In this document: positions 7,779 to 16,052 of the stretch, piece after piece
How positions within the stretch are numbered: the first letter of the stretch is position 1
How the letters are laid out: the number at the start of each line of letters is the position of its first letter
Origin: Chryseobacterium camelliae
GTDB lineage: Bacteria; Bacteroidota; Bacteroidia; Flavobacteriales; Weeksellaceae
Length of the DNA: 64,000 bases
Direction: 5' to 3'
NCBI RefSeq assembly: GCF_030818575.1
Contig: NZ_JAUTAL010000001.1
Span: 2,852,001 to 2,916,000, forward strand
Translations under genes and position numbers: made by a program
Notes under the pieces: model-generated
Database searches by the model: none
What the model was told of the DNA's origin: nothing
What the model saw: the letters and a program-made list of their open reading frames with translations, nothing else

Positions 7779-9671
7779 TTATTGGGTAATCTGTTGATAA
7801 CTTCTCTGGATGAAGTCAGTAAGATCTTTTCCTTTCAGTAAGTTCTGTGAAAGTTTAGCCAAGTCAAGCGCATGGCGGATCAGGCTTTCTTTGGCTTCCG
7901 CAGATTCTGTTTTTAAAATCTGGCCGGCAAAATCGCTGTTGGAGTTCACCACGAGATTATACATCTCCGGGAATCCTCCCATACCAAACATTCCGCCTCC
8001 TCCGGTCGCCTGCATGTCTTTCATTCTTCGCATGAATTCAGGCTGGGTAATGGTAAACGGAGCATCCGTGCTGTCGAGATCCTCAAGCTGAACCGTAAAC
8101 TTGGCATCTTTAATCGCCTCTTCCACTTCTTTCTTCAGGGATTCTTTTTCCGTATCGTTAAGCTTGGCTATGACAGGTTCATCTTTTTTGATCAGGTTAT
8201 TAATATGATCGGCATCTACCCGTGCAAAGGAAACATTTTCTTTTGACCCTTCAAGCTTCTGGATCACATGCGGAACGATTGGAGAATCCAGAAGAAGCAC
8301 TTCATATCCTTTATCTCTGGCAGACTGGATGTAGCTGTGCTGTTCATCAGCATGGGTAGCATAGAGGATGATCAGTTTACCGTCTTTATCGGTCTGTAGA
8401 GGTTTTATCTTCTCTTCCAGCTCATTCCATAGGAAGTATTTGCCGTCAGTAGTAGGGTATAAGGTAAATTTATCTGCTTTTTCAGCAAACTTTTCTTCAG
8501 TGACGATCCCGTATTCGATGACCACCTTAATGTCATTCCACTTTTTCTCGTAATCCTCACGGTTTTCATTGATCAGTGAGGCCATTTTATCCCCTACTTT
8601 CTTCGTGATGTAGGAGGAGATTTTCTTCACAGCACCATCGGCCTGCAGGTAAGAGCGCGAAACGTTCAATGGGATATCCGGAGAGTCGATAACTCCTCGC
8701 AGGAGCATAAGGAAGTCAGGAACGATGCCTTTCACCTCATCTGTAACGAACACCTGGTTCTGGTACAGCTGAATTTTGTCCTTTTCAATATTTAAATTAT
8801 TATTCAGCTTAGGGAAGAACAGGATACCAGTAAGGTTGAAAGGATAATCCACGTTCAGATGGATGTGGAAGAGAGGTTCTTCAAACTGCATCGGATACAG
8901 CTCATGGTAGAACTTCATATAATCCTCATTAGTCAGTTCGCTTGGGGCAATCGTCCATGCTGGCGTAGGATTATTGATGATATTGTCCACTTCCTCGGTT
9001 TCAGCCACAGCATCTTCCGGGGCATCTTCCGGTAAAGGCAATGTATGTGTTTTGGTCCCGAATTTAATCGGAACAGGCATGAATTTATTGTATTTCAGCA
9101 GCAGTTCGCGGATTCTGCTTTCTTCCAGAAACTCGGTAGAATCTTCCGCAATATGAAGGATAATTTCCGTTCCTCTGTCGGTTTTTTCTGTGGTTTCTTC
9201 AAGAGTGAACTCAGGGCTTCCGTCACAGATCCATCGTACTGCCGGTTCATCCTTGTAAGATTTCGTTAAGATCTCAACTTTTTCAGCCACCATGAAGGCA
9301 GAATAAAACCCAAGACCAAAGTGCCCGATAATTCCTGCATCTTTAGCCGTATCCTTATATTTTTCAAGGAATTCTTCTGCTCCGGAGAAAGCTACCTGAT
9401 TGATGTATTTCTCAACTTCTTCGCCGGTCATCCCGATTCCCTGGTCAATAATACGGAGAGTTTTCTGTTCTTTATCAAGCTTTACTTCAATTTTCGGATT
9501 TCCGTATTCTACCTTTGCCTCACCGATCCCGGTTAGGTGTTTCAGTTTTAAAGTCGCATCTGTAGCATTTGAAATAAGTTCCCTTAAGAAAATTTCATGA
9601 TCGCTGTACAGAAACTTTTTGATAAGCGGAAAAATGTTTTCCACCGATACATTAATATTTCCCTTAGTCAT
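7779..9671 (-). CDS. htpG: Molecular chaperone HtpG (Hsp90)
   Basis: This is a cytoplasmic ATP-dependent chaperone of the Hsp90 family, 630 residues, a normal length. The N-terminal GHKL ATPase domain shows the ISNATDATLKLKHL N-box (usual form SNASDA), DQGIGM (usual form DTGIGM) and the GHFGLGFYSAFMVA lid region. The middle domain carries NVSRSYLQ, the usual catalytic arginine loop. The C-terminal dimerisation domain follows, with a short glycine/methionine-rich linker (ATGGGGMFGMGGFPEM, residues ~560-575). It is monocistronic, with a strong hairpin 8 nt after the stop. No heat-shock operator was seen upstream. Confidence 0.97.
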   Translation of the reverse strand: MTKGNINVSVENIFPLIKKFLYSDHEIFLRELISNATDATLKLKHLTGIGEAKVEYGNPKIEVKLDKEQKTLRIIDQGIGMTGEEVEKYINQVAFSGAEEFLEKYKDTAKDAGIIGHFGLGFYSAFMVAEKVEILTKSYKDEPAVRWICDGSPEFTLEETTEKTDRGTEIILHIAEDSTEFLEESRIRELLLKYNKFMPVPIKFGTKTHTLPLPEDAPEDAVAETEEVDNIINNPTPAWTIAPSELTNEDYMKFYHELYPMQFEEPLFHIHLNVDYPFNLTGILFFPKLNNNLNIEKDKIQLYQNQVFVTDEVKGIVPDFLMLLRGVIDSPDIPLNVSRSYLQADGAVKKISSYITKKVGDKMASLINENREDYEKKWNDIKVVIEYGIVTEEKFAEKADKFTLYPTTDGKYFLWNELEEKIKPLQTDKDGKLIILYATHADEQHSYIQSARDKGYEVLLLDSPIVPHVIQKLEGSKENVSFARVDADHINNLIKKDEPVIAKLNDTEKESLKKEVEEAIKDAKFTVQLEDLDSTDAPFTITQPEFMRRMKDMQATGGGGMFGMGGFPEMYNLVVNSNSDFAGQILKTESAEAKESLIRHALDLAKLSQNLLKGKDLTDFIQRSYQQITQ

Positions 9672-9852
9672 AATAATTTTTTGTTTTTAATTTTCTTTAC
9701 TTTCACAAAAAAAATACCGATCCGGATAAAGTGACATATTGACATTTCGTTAAACGTGATGCAAAAAGCAAGATCTAAAACAGACCATTACGGCTTCTCA
9801 AACTTAGCCAATGATTACTACAAAATCACTTAACTTACCTTGAAAAATAAGC

Positions 9853-9884
9853 CATAAAAAACGCTTCAAAAAATTGAAGCGTCT
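9853..9884 (-). terminator. Terminator after the deoxyhypusine-synthase-like gene
   Basis: The stem ACGCTTCAA/TTGAAGCGT (9861-9869 and 9874-9882) has a short A-rich loop. Read on the minus strand it is followed by a run of six T. It ends the menE-to-deoxyhypusine-synthase-like gene run. Confidence 0.8.
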
Positions 9885-9906
9885 TGTATTTTATTTACTA
9901 GTCTAT

Positions 9907-10878
9907 TTAGTTTTCAAGGATATATGAGAACATCAGAGGCGCACAGATGGTAGCATCACTTTCGACGATAAATTTCGGTGTGGTGATATCCAGTTTACCC
10001 CAGGTAATTTTCTCATTAGGAACAGCACCTGAATACGATCCGTAAGAGGTTGTCGAATCTGAAATCTGGCAGAAATACGACCAGAACGGAATGTCATGCA
10101 TTTCCATATCCTGGTACAGCATCGGCACCACACAGATTGGGAAATCCCCTGCAATACCTCCTCCGATCTGGAAGAATCCTACTCCTTTTCCTGCTGAATT
10201 CTTAGTATACCAGTCAGCAAGGTAAGTCATGTATTCAATTCCTGATTTCATAGTAGAAGGCTTAAGCTCACCTTTGATGCAGTAAGAAGCGAAGATATTT
10301 CCCATAGTAGAATCTTCCCATCCCGGAACTACAATCGGAAGGTTTTTCTCAGCTGCTGCAATCATCCATGAGTTTTCTCTCGGGATCTCATAGTACTGCT
10401 CCAAAACTCCTGAAAGGATCATTTTATACATGTATTCATGAGGGAAATAACGCTCGCCTTTGGCTTCAGCATCTTTCCAGATTTCCACGATATGTTTCTG
10501 CAACCTTCTGAACGCTTCCTCCTCAGGAATGCAGGTATCGGTTACCCTGTTCAGCCCTCTTTCAAGAAGACCCCATTCTTCCTGCGGCGTCAGGTCCCGG
10601 TAATGAGGTACTCTTTCATAGTGAGAATGCGCCACCAGGTTCATCAGGTCCTCTTCCAGGTTGGCTCCTGTACACGAAATGAAATCCACTTTTCCCTGAC
10701 GGATCATTTCTGCAAGGATTTTTCCCAGTTCAGCCGTAGACATGGCTCCTGCCAGCGTAATCATCATTTTCCCGCCGTCTTTCAGATGGGCAACATAGCC
10801 TTTTGAAGCATCCACCAATGCAGCCGCATTGAAATGAAGGTAATATTTTTCTATAAATTCAGAAATCGGTTTGCTCAT
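9907..10878 (-). CDS. Deoxyhypusine synthase family protein
   Basis: This 323-residue protein is homologous to eukaryotic and archaeal deoxyhypusine synthase, which moves an aminobutyl group from spermidine to a lysine of eIF5A using NAD. Bacteria lack eIF5A, and bacterial members instead are thought to act in polyamine synthesis, for example as homospermidine synthase-like enzymes. Visible features are the glycine-rich SCTGANLEEDL segment, the NAD-site-like QIGGGIAGDFPI and the segment ITWGKLD. K295 in the last aligns with the catalytic lysine of the human enzyme (VSWGK). It is the last gene of a probable minus-strand run behind an outer-membrane protein gene 26 nt away. The exact substrate cannot be read from sequence. 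Confidence 0.88.
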   Translation of the reverse strand: MSKPISEFIEKYYLHFNAAALVDASKGYVAHLKDGGKMMITLAGAMSTAELGKILAEMIRQGKVDFISCTGANLEEDLMNLVAHSHYERVPHYRDLTPQEEWGLLERGLNRVTDTCIPEEEAFRRLQKHIVEIWKDAEAKGERYFPHEYMYKMILSGVLEQYYEIPRENSWMIAAAEKNLPIVVPGWEDSTMGNIFASYCIKGELKPSTMKSGIEYMTYLADWYTKNSAGKGVGFFQIGGGIAGDFPICVVPMLYQDMEMHDIPFWSYFCQISDSTTSYGSYSGAVPNEKITWGKLDITTPKFIVESDATICAPLMFSYILEN

Positions 10879-10904
10879 TATTTTGATTTTTGCAAAGATA
10901 AAAC

Positions 10905-11576
10905 TTAAAAACGGAATGTAGCGGCTGCACTCAGAGAAACTCGGTGTAAACCTTCTCTTTCTTTCTCCCCGAATTCATAAGCTACACCATTAACGGTCAT
11001 CTTCCTCAGCGTTCCTGCGGTAAGCCCGAGCTTAGGACCTATCATGAAGTTTTTGTGGATCATATACTGATATCCTATACCGGCATCCATCCCGAGATTG
11101 CTTCCTTTTCCTTTGGCATTGACCGGCGTATTGGTCGCCGTAGTTTTTGTGGTATACGTAATGACACCTAATGCCAGGTCAACAAAGAGCTTATGTCTTG
11201 AAGGCTCATTATAATTGGAAATAAAAATGGATGGTCCGAAGAATGTAATTCTATCTTTGGTAGTGACAGGAATAGAATATACGGTACCATTATTATTAGA
11301 AGCTGTCATAAATCCGCTGCTGGAAGCACTGAAATCGGAATACTTCACTCCTATCGCAATGGTAGCACTTCCTTTGGGGTGATAATACGCCGCAATATCA
11401 AAGTTGACCCCATGCTTCAGGTCCTTTACGTATTCTCTTTCATCCCTGGACAATCCGGAAGCGGTTTCCGCTGTCCTCCAGGCGTATCCTACCGATGGTA
11501 TGATGGAAAATTTCTGTTGTGCAAAGAAAAAAGGGGAAAGGGATAAAACTCCCAGTGTTATTAGTTTTTTTGTCAT
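10905..11576 (-). CDS. Outer-membrane beta-barrel protein
   Basis: This 223-residue protein has a signal peptide (MTKKLITLGVLSLSPFFFAQ) followed by alternating strands (FSIIPSVGYAWRT, SATIAIGVKYSDFSAS, NFMIGPKLGLTAG) and a terminal phenylalanine (ATFRF), the usual outer-membrane barrel ending. It resembles the small OmpW/PorT-like barrels common in Flavobacteriia. I chose the start at 11576 because the signal peptide begins there; an upstream in-frame extension to 11729 is basic and overlaps the arfB 3' end. It lies between arfB and the deoxyhypusine-synthase-like gene and is probably co-transcribed. Specific function unknown. Confidence 0.8.
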   Translation of the reverse strand: MTKKLITLGVLSLSPFFFAQQKFSIIPSVGYAWRTAETASGLSRDEREYVKDLKHGVNFDIAAYYHPKGSATIAIGVKYSDFSASSSGFMTASNNNGTVYSIPVTTKDRITFFGPSIFISNYNEPSRHKLFVDLALGVITYTTKTTATNTPVNAKGKGSNLGMDAGIGYQYMIHKNFMIGPKLGLTAGTLRKMTVNGVAYEFGEKEREGLHRVSLSAAATFRF

Positions 11577-11616
11577 GATCAAATTTTCCGGCAAAAATAA
11601 GTTTTTTACAGGAGTA

Positions 11617-12009
11617 TCAAAATTTAAACCGCCGGTTTTCTTTCTTTTCAGAAATTTTCTTTTTGGTATCCAGCCGCTTTTGCTTTTGTCCTTTAGAGGG
11701 TTTTGTAGCAAACCTTTTCTTAGGAACAATCAGCGCTTTATCTACCACCTCCATTATTTTTTCAATGGCTTTGTTCTTATTCATCAGCTGCGTCCTGCTT
11801 TCAGACACGGTAAGAAACAACATGCCTTCTGCATTGATCCGGTTTCTGAGCTTATCCGAAATCAAAGCCTTTTGAGCATCATTAAAAAATGCTGAGCCGG
11901 AAACATTCCACAATACGGTAACAGAAGTCTCCACCTTATTGACATTCTGGCCACCTGCCCCACTGCTGCGTGACGTTTTAAACTGAAGTTCCTTTGAAAA
12001 ATCTCTCAT
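11617..12009 (-). CDS. arfB: Alternative ribosome-rescue factor ArfB (peptidyl-tRNA hydrolase)
   Basis: This 130-residue protein frees ribosomes stalled on broken mRNAs by hydrolysing the peptidyl-tRNA. It shows the release-factor motif GGQ (residues 19-21, in SSGAGGQNVNKVETSV) and a lysine/arginine-rich C-terminal tail (KGQKQKRLDTKKKISEKKE), which in ArfB enters the empty mRNA channel. The length fits ArfB/YaeJ and is too short for RF1 or RF2. It starts 37 nt after the menE stop, so the two are likely co-transcribed. Confidence 0.93.
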   Translation of the reverse strand: MRDFSKELQFKTSRSSGAGGQNVNKVETSVTVLWNVSGSAFFNDAQKALISDKLRNRINAEGMLFLTVSESRTQLMNKNKAIEKIMEVVDKALIVPKKRFATKPSKGQKQKRLDTKKKISEKKENRRFKF

Positions 12010-12046
12010 ACCATTTTTACAATTTGAATCTGCTCATGCTTCTTTT

Positions 12047-13057
12047 TTACTGACTGACCTTCTCTTTTAGTCCTATCCGGCTGACCTTCCCGTTTGGAGT
12101 CCTTGGAATTTCAGAAATGAATATAATATCTTTAGGATGATGAAAACTTTTTTCAAAAGGAATATTTTGAATCACTTCCCTGATTTTATCCGAATCCTCT
12201 CCTTCTATAACCAGTATCAATTTCTGACCCAAAATTTCGTCTTCCAGCCCTAAGAATACTGCTTCATTCGGAATTTCTCTCTTTACCACAGTTTCCAGCT
12301 GTTCAGGGAATATTTTGGCTCCGCCAGAATTAATTACGTTATCCGCCCTTCCCAGAAATCTGAACTGCTTTTCGTTAATAATCTCCACCAGATCGTTGGT
12401 CTGCAGAACTTCTTCATTCAGCTCCGGAGCGTAAATCTTTAGACATCCCCTATCATCTGTAGCAATGGAGACCTGATCAAAAGCTGTAAAATAATCTTCG
12501 CTTACCGGAGCAAGCTGTTTTAAGGCAATATGAGAGAGGGTTTCCGACATGCCATATGTTTCGTAGATATGATTTTCAGAACCCGATATTTTCTGCTTCA
12601 GACTTTCGGAAACTGCCGCTCCGCCAATAATGAGATTCTTCACCAACGGCAGCCGGTCCAAAGAATGTTCTACCTGCAAAGGTGTCAACGCACAGAAGTC
12701 GATTTCCCGGTCAAGATTCTTTAGAGGCTTTACTGACGGTTCGGAAATGAAAAGCTCAAGATGCCTTATTGCTGACCGTACGAGCATCATTTTTCCGGAA
12801 ATGTATTCTACCGGAAGACATAACAATGCTGTGTCTCCTTCTTTCAGTCCCAGAAAATCACAGGTCATTTTTGCAGAATTCACCATCCGCTTTTTCTCAA
12901 TTTCAAAAACTTTAGGGATTCCGGTTGAGCCTGAAGTCTGTACCTCTACCTTTTCAGAATCCGAAAACCAATTTTCAAGAAAAAAAACGATTTTTTTTTC
13001 AAATTCAGCTCCCGCATCTAAATTATTAATTCTGAGATTATTGAATTTACTTGCCAT
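12047..13057 (-). CDS. menE: O-succinylbenzoate-CoA ligase-like AMP-binding enzyme (MenE)
   Basis: This 336-residue adenylate-forming enzyme resembles short MenE proteins, which activate o-succinylbenzoate with CoA in menaquinone synthesis. Motifs are the P-loop-like TSGSTGIPKV, YETYGMSETLSHIA, the hinge region FLGRADNVINSGGAKIFPEQ and the end PRTPNGKVSR with the catalytic lysine. It is shorter than typical acyl-CoA ligases (~500 residues) because the N-terminal part is reduced, as is common for Bacteroidota MenE. Other men genes are not in the window. It is the first gene of the run menE-arfB-barrel-deoxyhypusine-synthase-like. Confidence 0.85.
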   Translation of the reverse strand: MASKFNNLRINNLDAGAEFEKKIVFFLENWFSDSEKVEVQTSGSTGIPKVFEIEKKRMVNSAKMTCDFLGLKEGDTALLCLPVEYISGKMMLVRSAIRHLELFISEPSVKPLKNLDREIDFCALTPLQVEHSLDRLPLVKNLIIGGAAVSESLKQKISGSENHIYETYGMSETLSHIALKQLAPVSEDYFTAFDQVSIATDDRGCLKIYAPELNEEVLQTNDLVEIINEKQFRFLGRADNVINSGGAKIFPEQLETVVKREIPNEAVFLGLEDEILGQKLILVIEGEDSDKIREVIQNIPFEKSFHHPKDIIFISEIPRTPNGKVSRIGLKEKVSQ

Positions 13058-13109
13058 ATTCGTCCTTCATAAAAAGTGGAGTAAATTTAAAAAAAAGTTT
13101 GTGAACCCC

Positions 13110-13139
13110 TTGCATGTAAAGAAAAAAGCTGTAAATTTG
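13110..13139 (+). promoter_or_regulatory. Flavobacterial promoter of tRNA-Gln
   Basis: TTG (13110-13112), 19 nt, then TAAATTTG (13132-13139) is an exact TTG-N19-TAnnTTTG promoter, about 22 nt before the tRNA 5' end. Confidence 0.7.
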
Positions 13140-13161
13140 CACCACTGAAACAAACAAACAC

Positions 13162-13232
13162 AGACCCATGGTGTAGCGGTAACACTACTGATTTTGGTTC
13201 AGTCATCTGGGGTTCGAATCCCTGTGGGTCTA
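13162..13232 (+). tRNA. tRNA-Gln (anticodon UUG)
   Basis: A full cloverleaf can be drawn. The acceptor stem AGACCCA (13162-13168) pairs with TGGGTCT (13225-13231), with discriminator A at 13232. The D arm is GTGTAGCGGTAACAC, the anticodon stem is ACTGA/TCAGT with loop TTTTGGT (anticodon TTG), and the T loop is TTCGAAT. The genomic sequence after the discriminator is CCG, so CCA is not fully encoded and must be added. It has its own promoter and terminator. Confidence 0.96.
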
Positions 13233-13235
13233 CCG

Positions 13236-13270
13236 AGAGGCAAATCTTAGAGATTTGTCTCTTTTTTTTG
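13236..13270 (+). terminator. Terminator of tRNA-Gln
   Basis: A 12-bp stem, AGAGGCAAATCT (13236-13247) and AGATTTGTCTCT (13251-13262), with one G-T pair and a TAG loop, runs into eight T. Confidence 0.9.
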
Positions 13271-13364
13271 TTTGCATGAATCGATGCTTTTGGGATAGAT
13301 CAGAAAATTACACAGAATGAATAAGGAATAGTTTGCTGTACATCAAATAAAGATTACGAATTCA

Positions 13365-13400
13365 TAAAAAAACAAAATGGAGAACATAATGTTCTCCATT
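13365..13400 (-). terminator. Terminator after the minus-strand lipoprotein gene
   Basis: The inverted repeat AATGGAGAAC/GTTCTCCATT (13376-13385 and 13391-13400) has loop ATAAT. Read on the minus strand it is followed by TTTTGTTTTTTT. Confidence 0.75.
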
Positions 13401-13433
13401 CCGTCATCTGACTGTACTACTTACATTACCGCT

Positions 13434-13916
13434 TTAAAAATCATAATCTTTTGTAAAATCCGCTCCATTTCCGGACAGGGTTTTATTCGTTTCATTGACT
13501 ACCACCTCGCCGTTTACTTCTGCTTTGAAGCTAAACTTCAAATCGGAGTTGTAATTGATCACCTGAATTCCCGAGGTAGCCATTTTAAATGGGGTTACAG
13601 ATTCTATCACATACGTTGTCGTTCCGCCGGTAAAATCGTTGTCGCCAAGAGAAACCCCGGCTTCATTGTTTTTTGTTACTCCATTTACTTTCCAGAATGT
13701 TTTCTGATTGGTGTCATAGCTTGCTCCTACAATGACGAAAGAAATATAGTCCGCATCGTCAATGGCAGAGTTGACGCTGATCGTGAACTTATAGGTTTTG
13801 TTCCCATCTGCCGGTGTTGCCTGATCATCATCACTGCTGCATGAACTGATGGAAATACATCCAAAGATCAGTAACAAAATGGCTGTGAAATTTTTAATAC
13901 TTAGGTGATTTTTCAT
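13434..13916 (-). CDS. Lipoprotein of unknown function
   Basis: The 160-residue product has a signal peptide and lipobox ISSCSSDDD (Cys at residue 26). The acidic stretch right after the cysteine resembles the lipoprotein export signal that sends Bacteroidota lipoproteins to the cell surface. The mature part is beta-rich (KTYKFTISVNSAIDDADYIS, then VNGEVVVNETNKTLSG) and has no family I recognise. It is monocistronic with its own terminator. A surface location is an inference from the residues after the cysteine. Confidence 0.75.
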   Translation of the reverse strand: MKNHLSIKNFTAILLLIFGCISISSCSSDDDQATPADGNKTYKFTISVNSAIDDADYISFVIVGASYDTNQKTFWKVNGVTKNNEAGVSLGDNDFTGGTTTYVIESVTPFKMATSGIQVINYNSDLKFSFKAEVNGEVVVNETNKTLSGNGADFTKDYDF

Positions 13917-14487
13917 GTGAATTTATTTTAGTGTTGTTGTAATTTCCCCTTATCAATTTCCTCATTCATCACTAAAAATATTTTCAGGTGTTCTGAAAAA
14001 TTTCCGATGAAACTGCTGAATCCATGTTCACTTTGCTTATCTCTTTTCTTGGTAAGGAAAAACTTCCGCAAAACTTAATACTTCTGCTGTTGGTTAAATT
14101 GAGCAGTCAGTGATTCATGGGATAGTCTCTAACAAAATTATATTTAAAAGGATTGCCGGTCAATCCACAAAAACCAGTGTTTTTTTTCTAGTGGGAAATG
14201 GGTATGATCAAAATGATTGTATTTCTAATATAATCATTAAGCTATTTTAGATATTTTAGATATCAGCATACTAATGATCAATTATTTTAATATCAAATAG
14301 CTTTTGCCTGGTCTGTAATTTAGATTAACATTGTTTACCAAATCCCAATTTCTTTACACTATTTACATTTTACAAGCTTTGGTAGTGGAAATAATTCGTT
14401 CACTACATTTAAAATTAATACCATAATACCTATATGAGCATAAGTATGCATATATTTGCAGTTATAATAAATCTTTTCTAATAAGTC
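13917..14487. other. Intergenic region, 571 bp, AT-rich, no gene seen
   Basis: This AT-rich stretch divides two lipoprotein genes on opposite strands. I see no protein-like frame. It holds a weak hairpin, GGATTG/CAATCC (14150-14155 and 14161-14166), and near its right end a -7 promoter box for the next gene. Confidence 0.5.
14451..14458 (+). promoter_or_regulatory. Putative -7 element of the lipoprotein gene at 14488
   Basis: TATATTTG matches TAnnTTTG, 30 nt before the start codon. No good TTG lies 17-23 nt upstream. Confidence 0.4.
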
Positions 14488-14922
14488 ATGAAAATATATT
14501 CGATATTATTTTTATTCTTTTTTTTAAGTTGTGATTTCGTAAAAACATACCGTGAAAATGTTACATCAGATAAGGAAGATGCAGAAAAAGTAACTGAAAA
14601 ATTCTATACATTTCTAAAACAAAATAAAAAGGAAGAAATATTTAAGTTATTTAATAATGAATTTTATAGGGCAACGAGTAAAAAAGATTTAGATCAAATT
14701 ATTACATGGGCAATTGAAGAAGGAAAAATATCTTCTAAACATGTTTTGATAGATTGGAAAACCCATGTTGAAAAGGGAACTGATGCTAAATCTGAATACC
14801 TATTAACCTATAATGTTCAGAGAGGAAAGATAAAAACTGAAGAGATTTTTACGCTTACCAAAGATCAGGATGATAATATAAAAATTAAAGGATATAGATT
14901 GAACCTTGAAAATACCGAATGA
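14488..14922 (+). CDS. Lipoprotein of unknown function
   Basis: This 144-residue protein has a hydrophobic start ending in FFLSCD (Cys at residue 15), read as a lipobox. The mature part resembles small alpha+beta domains of the NTF2-like sort: a helical EDAEKVTEKFYTFLKQNKKEEIFKLF segment (residues ~30-55 in outline) and then strands YLLTYNVQRGKI and IKIKGYRLN. The family assignment is only a guess. The gene is markedly AT-rich compared with the housekeeping genes nearby and sits beside an insertion-sequence remnant, so it may be acquired. Confidence 0.65.
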   Translation: MKIYSILFLFFFLSCDFVKTYRENVTSDKEDAEKVTEKFYTFLKQNKKEEIFKLFNNEFYRATSKKDLDQIITWAIEEGKISSKHVLIDWKTHVEKGTDAKSEYLLTYNVQRGKIKTEEIFTLTKDQDDNIKIKGYRLNLENTE

Positions 14923-14994
14923 TACAAATAGTTGTATGTTTATCTCTAATAGCCATTAAATGACTAGTCCTAAAATAAGTTGACAATTTATCAA

Positions 14995-15117
14995 TTACAA
15001 TATTAATCCAGAAGATGTTAATTTTCCGGATTTTTTATGCTCTGCTTCCGGGGTTTTCATCTTCAGACTCAGATGTGGTCTTTTGTTGTTGTAAATACAG
15101 ATACTTTCTTTAACCAT
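14995..15117 (-). pseudogene. IS3-family transposase orfB, C-terminal fragment
   Basis: The minus strand encodes a fragment containing ICIYNNKRPHLSLKMKTPEA, the well-known C-terminal end of IS3-family (rve-type) integrase domains, after the DDE catalytic residues. The catalytic core is absent. The frame ends at 14995, a few bases inside the element's right end. It cannot encode an active transposase. Confidence 0.75.
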
Positions 15118-15165
15118 GTATTTTAAATCATGAATATTTATTCATTTTGTTTTACATAAGTTATA

Positions 15166-15390
15166 TTATTTGCAAACACTTGTCCTTTCTTTTGAGATAA
15201 GTTGTATCAAAAGATTGGGATATTTTTTTAGCCAAAACAAAACCGTACTTCTGCCTCGGATTCCATAATGTTTCTGCGTCTGCCGGTAAGTAAACTCGTC
15301 TTTTTCTATTCGATTGACCAGTCCTGATTTAAAAAGTATAGTGTAATCGCATTGTGTGCGCTTTTCTCTTGTTTTTTCTCGGGTTTTCAT
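15166..15390 (-). pseudogene. IS3-family transposase orfA, truncated
   Basis: The 74-residue frame starts MKTREKTREKRTQCDY and holds a helix-turn-helix-type segment (FTYRQTQKHYGIRGRSTVLFWLKKY) like orfA of IS3-family elements. It then runs into a stop in degenerate sequence. The usual leucine-zipper end and frameshift window before orfB are missing. Nonfunctional. Confidence 0.7.
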
Positions 15391-15433
15391 AATAGGTCTA
15401 TTTTGTATCAACTTCTTCAGGCCGGGGCAAAGA

Positions 15434-15470
15434 TGATAAAAAAAAGGCTGCCTCAAACGAGACAGCCTTT
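15434..15470 (-). terminator. Terminator of the Rhs unit
   Basis: The stem AAAGGCTG/CAGCCTTT (15443-15450 and 15463-15470) with further CTC/GAG pairing is followed on the minus strand by eight T. It lies about 10 nt past the last gene of the three-gene unit. Confidence 0.85.
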
Positions 15471-15479
15471 GCTTTTAGA

Positions 15480-16049
15480 TCATAATAATTTATTAAATTC
15501 TTTATCTAATAATACCACGTCTTTATCGCTTATATTTATTAAAGTCAGATCATATTGAGTTAACTCTGTTTTTGTTGATATTTCCAGAATCATTTCATTC
15601 TGAGATAACTTATTAAATTTTTTGATATAAAAGTCATTTTCCGAAGCTTTTTCTTTCTCCTTTACAATTAAAGGGCCATTATATACTTTCAAAAAACTTC
15701 TGTAGTACATGTAAATACAGTCATTACTAAAATAAAATTTAACAAAAGAAATATCTGTTCCCTGGTTAATAAAACCTCTAAAAGCTACTGTTGGGGTCCT
15801 GATATCATTTGTCGAAATCAGATTACGTAAATCTACTCCTTTAGGCATATTGATAGTCTTAAAATAATTTATAATACCAATAATCATTACCAATATAGCA
15901 ATTTGTGAAAATTCTTTGTTATATCTAAAATTGATTATCCCTCTGAAACCTAGTTGGCTCACTATCATCAGTATTATTATTATACCAATAATAATATAGG
16001 GTAAGATATCTTTTCCGTTAATCTTTAATCTAACTTGTCTTAATCTCAT
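15480..16049 (-). CDS. Two-pass membrane protein, candidate immunity or accessory factor of the Rhs protein
   Basis: This 189-residue protein is of no recognised family. Residues ~15-35 (ILPYIIIGIIIILMIVSQLG) and ~45-65 (FSQIAILVMIIGIINYF) are transmembrane helices. The remaining ~120 residues form a soluble alpha/beta domain with charged strands (FVKFYFSNDCIYMYYRSFL and QYDLTLINISDKDVVLL). It starts 3 nt after the stop of the giant Rhs gene and shares its terminator, so the two are co-expressed. In polymorphic toxin loci the gene right after the toxin usually encodes its immunity protein, and membrane-bound ones occur. That role is an inference from position only. Confidence 0.6.
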   Translation of the reverse strand: MRLRQVRLKINGKDILPYIIIGIIIILMIVSQLGFRGIINFRYNKEFSQIAILVMIIGIINYFKTINMPKGVDLRNLISTNDIRTPTVAFRGFINQGTDISFVKFYFSNDCIYMYYRSFLKVYNGPLIVKEKEKASENDFYIKKFNKLSQNEMILEISTKTELTQYDLTLINISDKDVVLLDKEFNKLL

Positions 16050-16052
16050 TAA

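Larger units (their letters stand above)
14961..15426. mobile_element. IS3-family insertion sequence remnant, internally deleted
   Basis: Both ends of an IS3-family element are recognisable but the middle is lost. The right end begins TCCTAAAATAAGTTGACAA (14968-14986). The left end has a degraded inverted counterpart, TTGTATCAACTTCTTCAGG (15403-15421). Inside are a truncated orfA and only the last 40 codons of orfB, whereas intact elements of this type are about 1.2-1.5 kb. It separates a lipoprotein gene from the Rhs unit and is evidence of past mobility here. Confidence 0.7.

Noticed and set aside
14961..15426. Intact IS3-family insertion sequence
   Set aside because: The orfB catalytic core is missing and orfA is truncated, so it is only a remnant.
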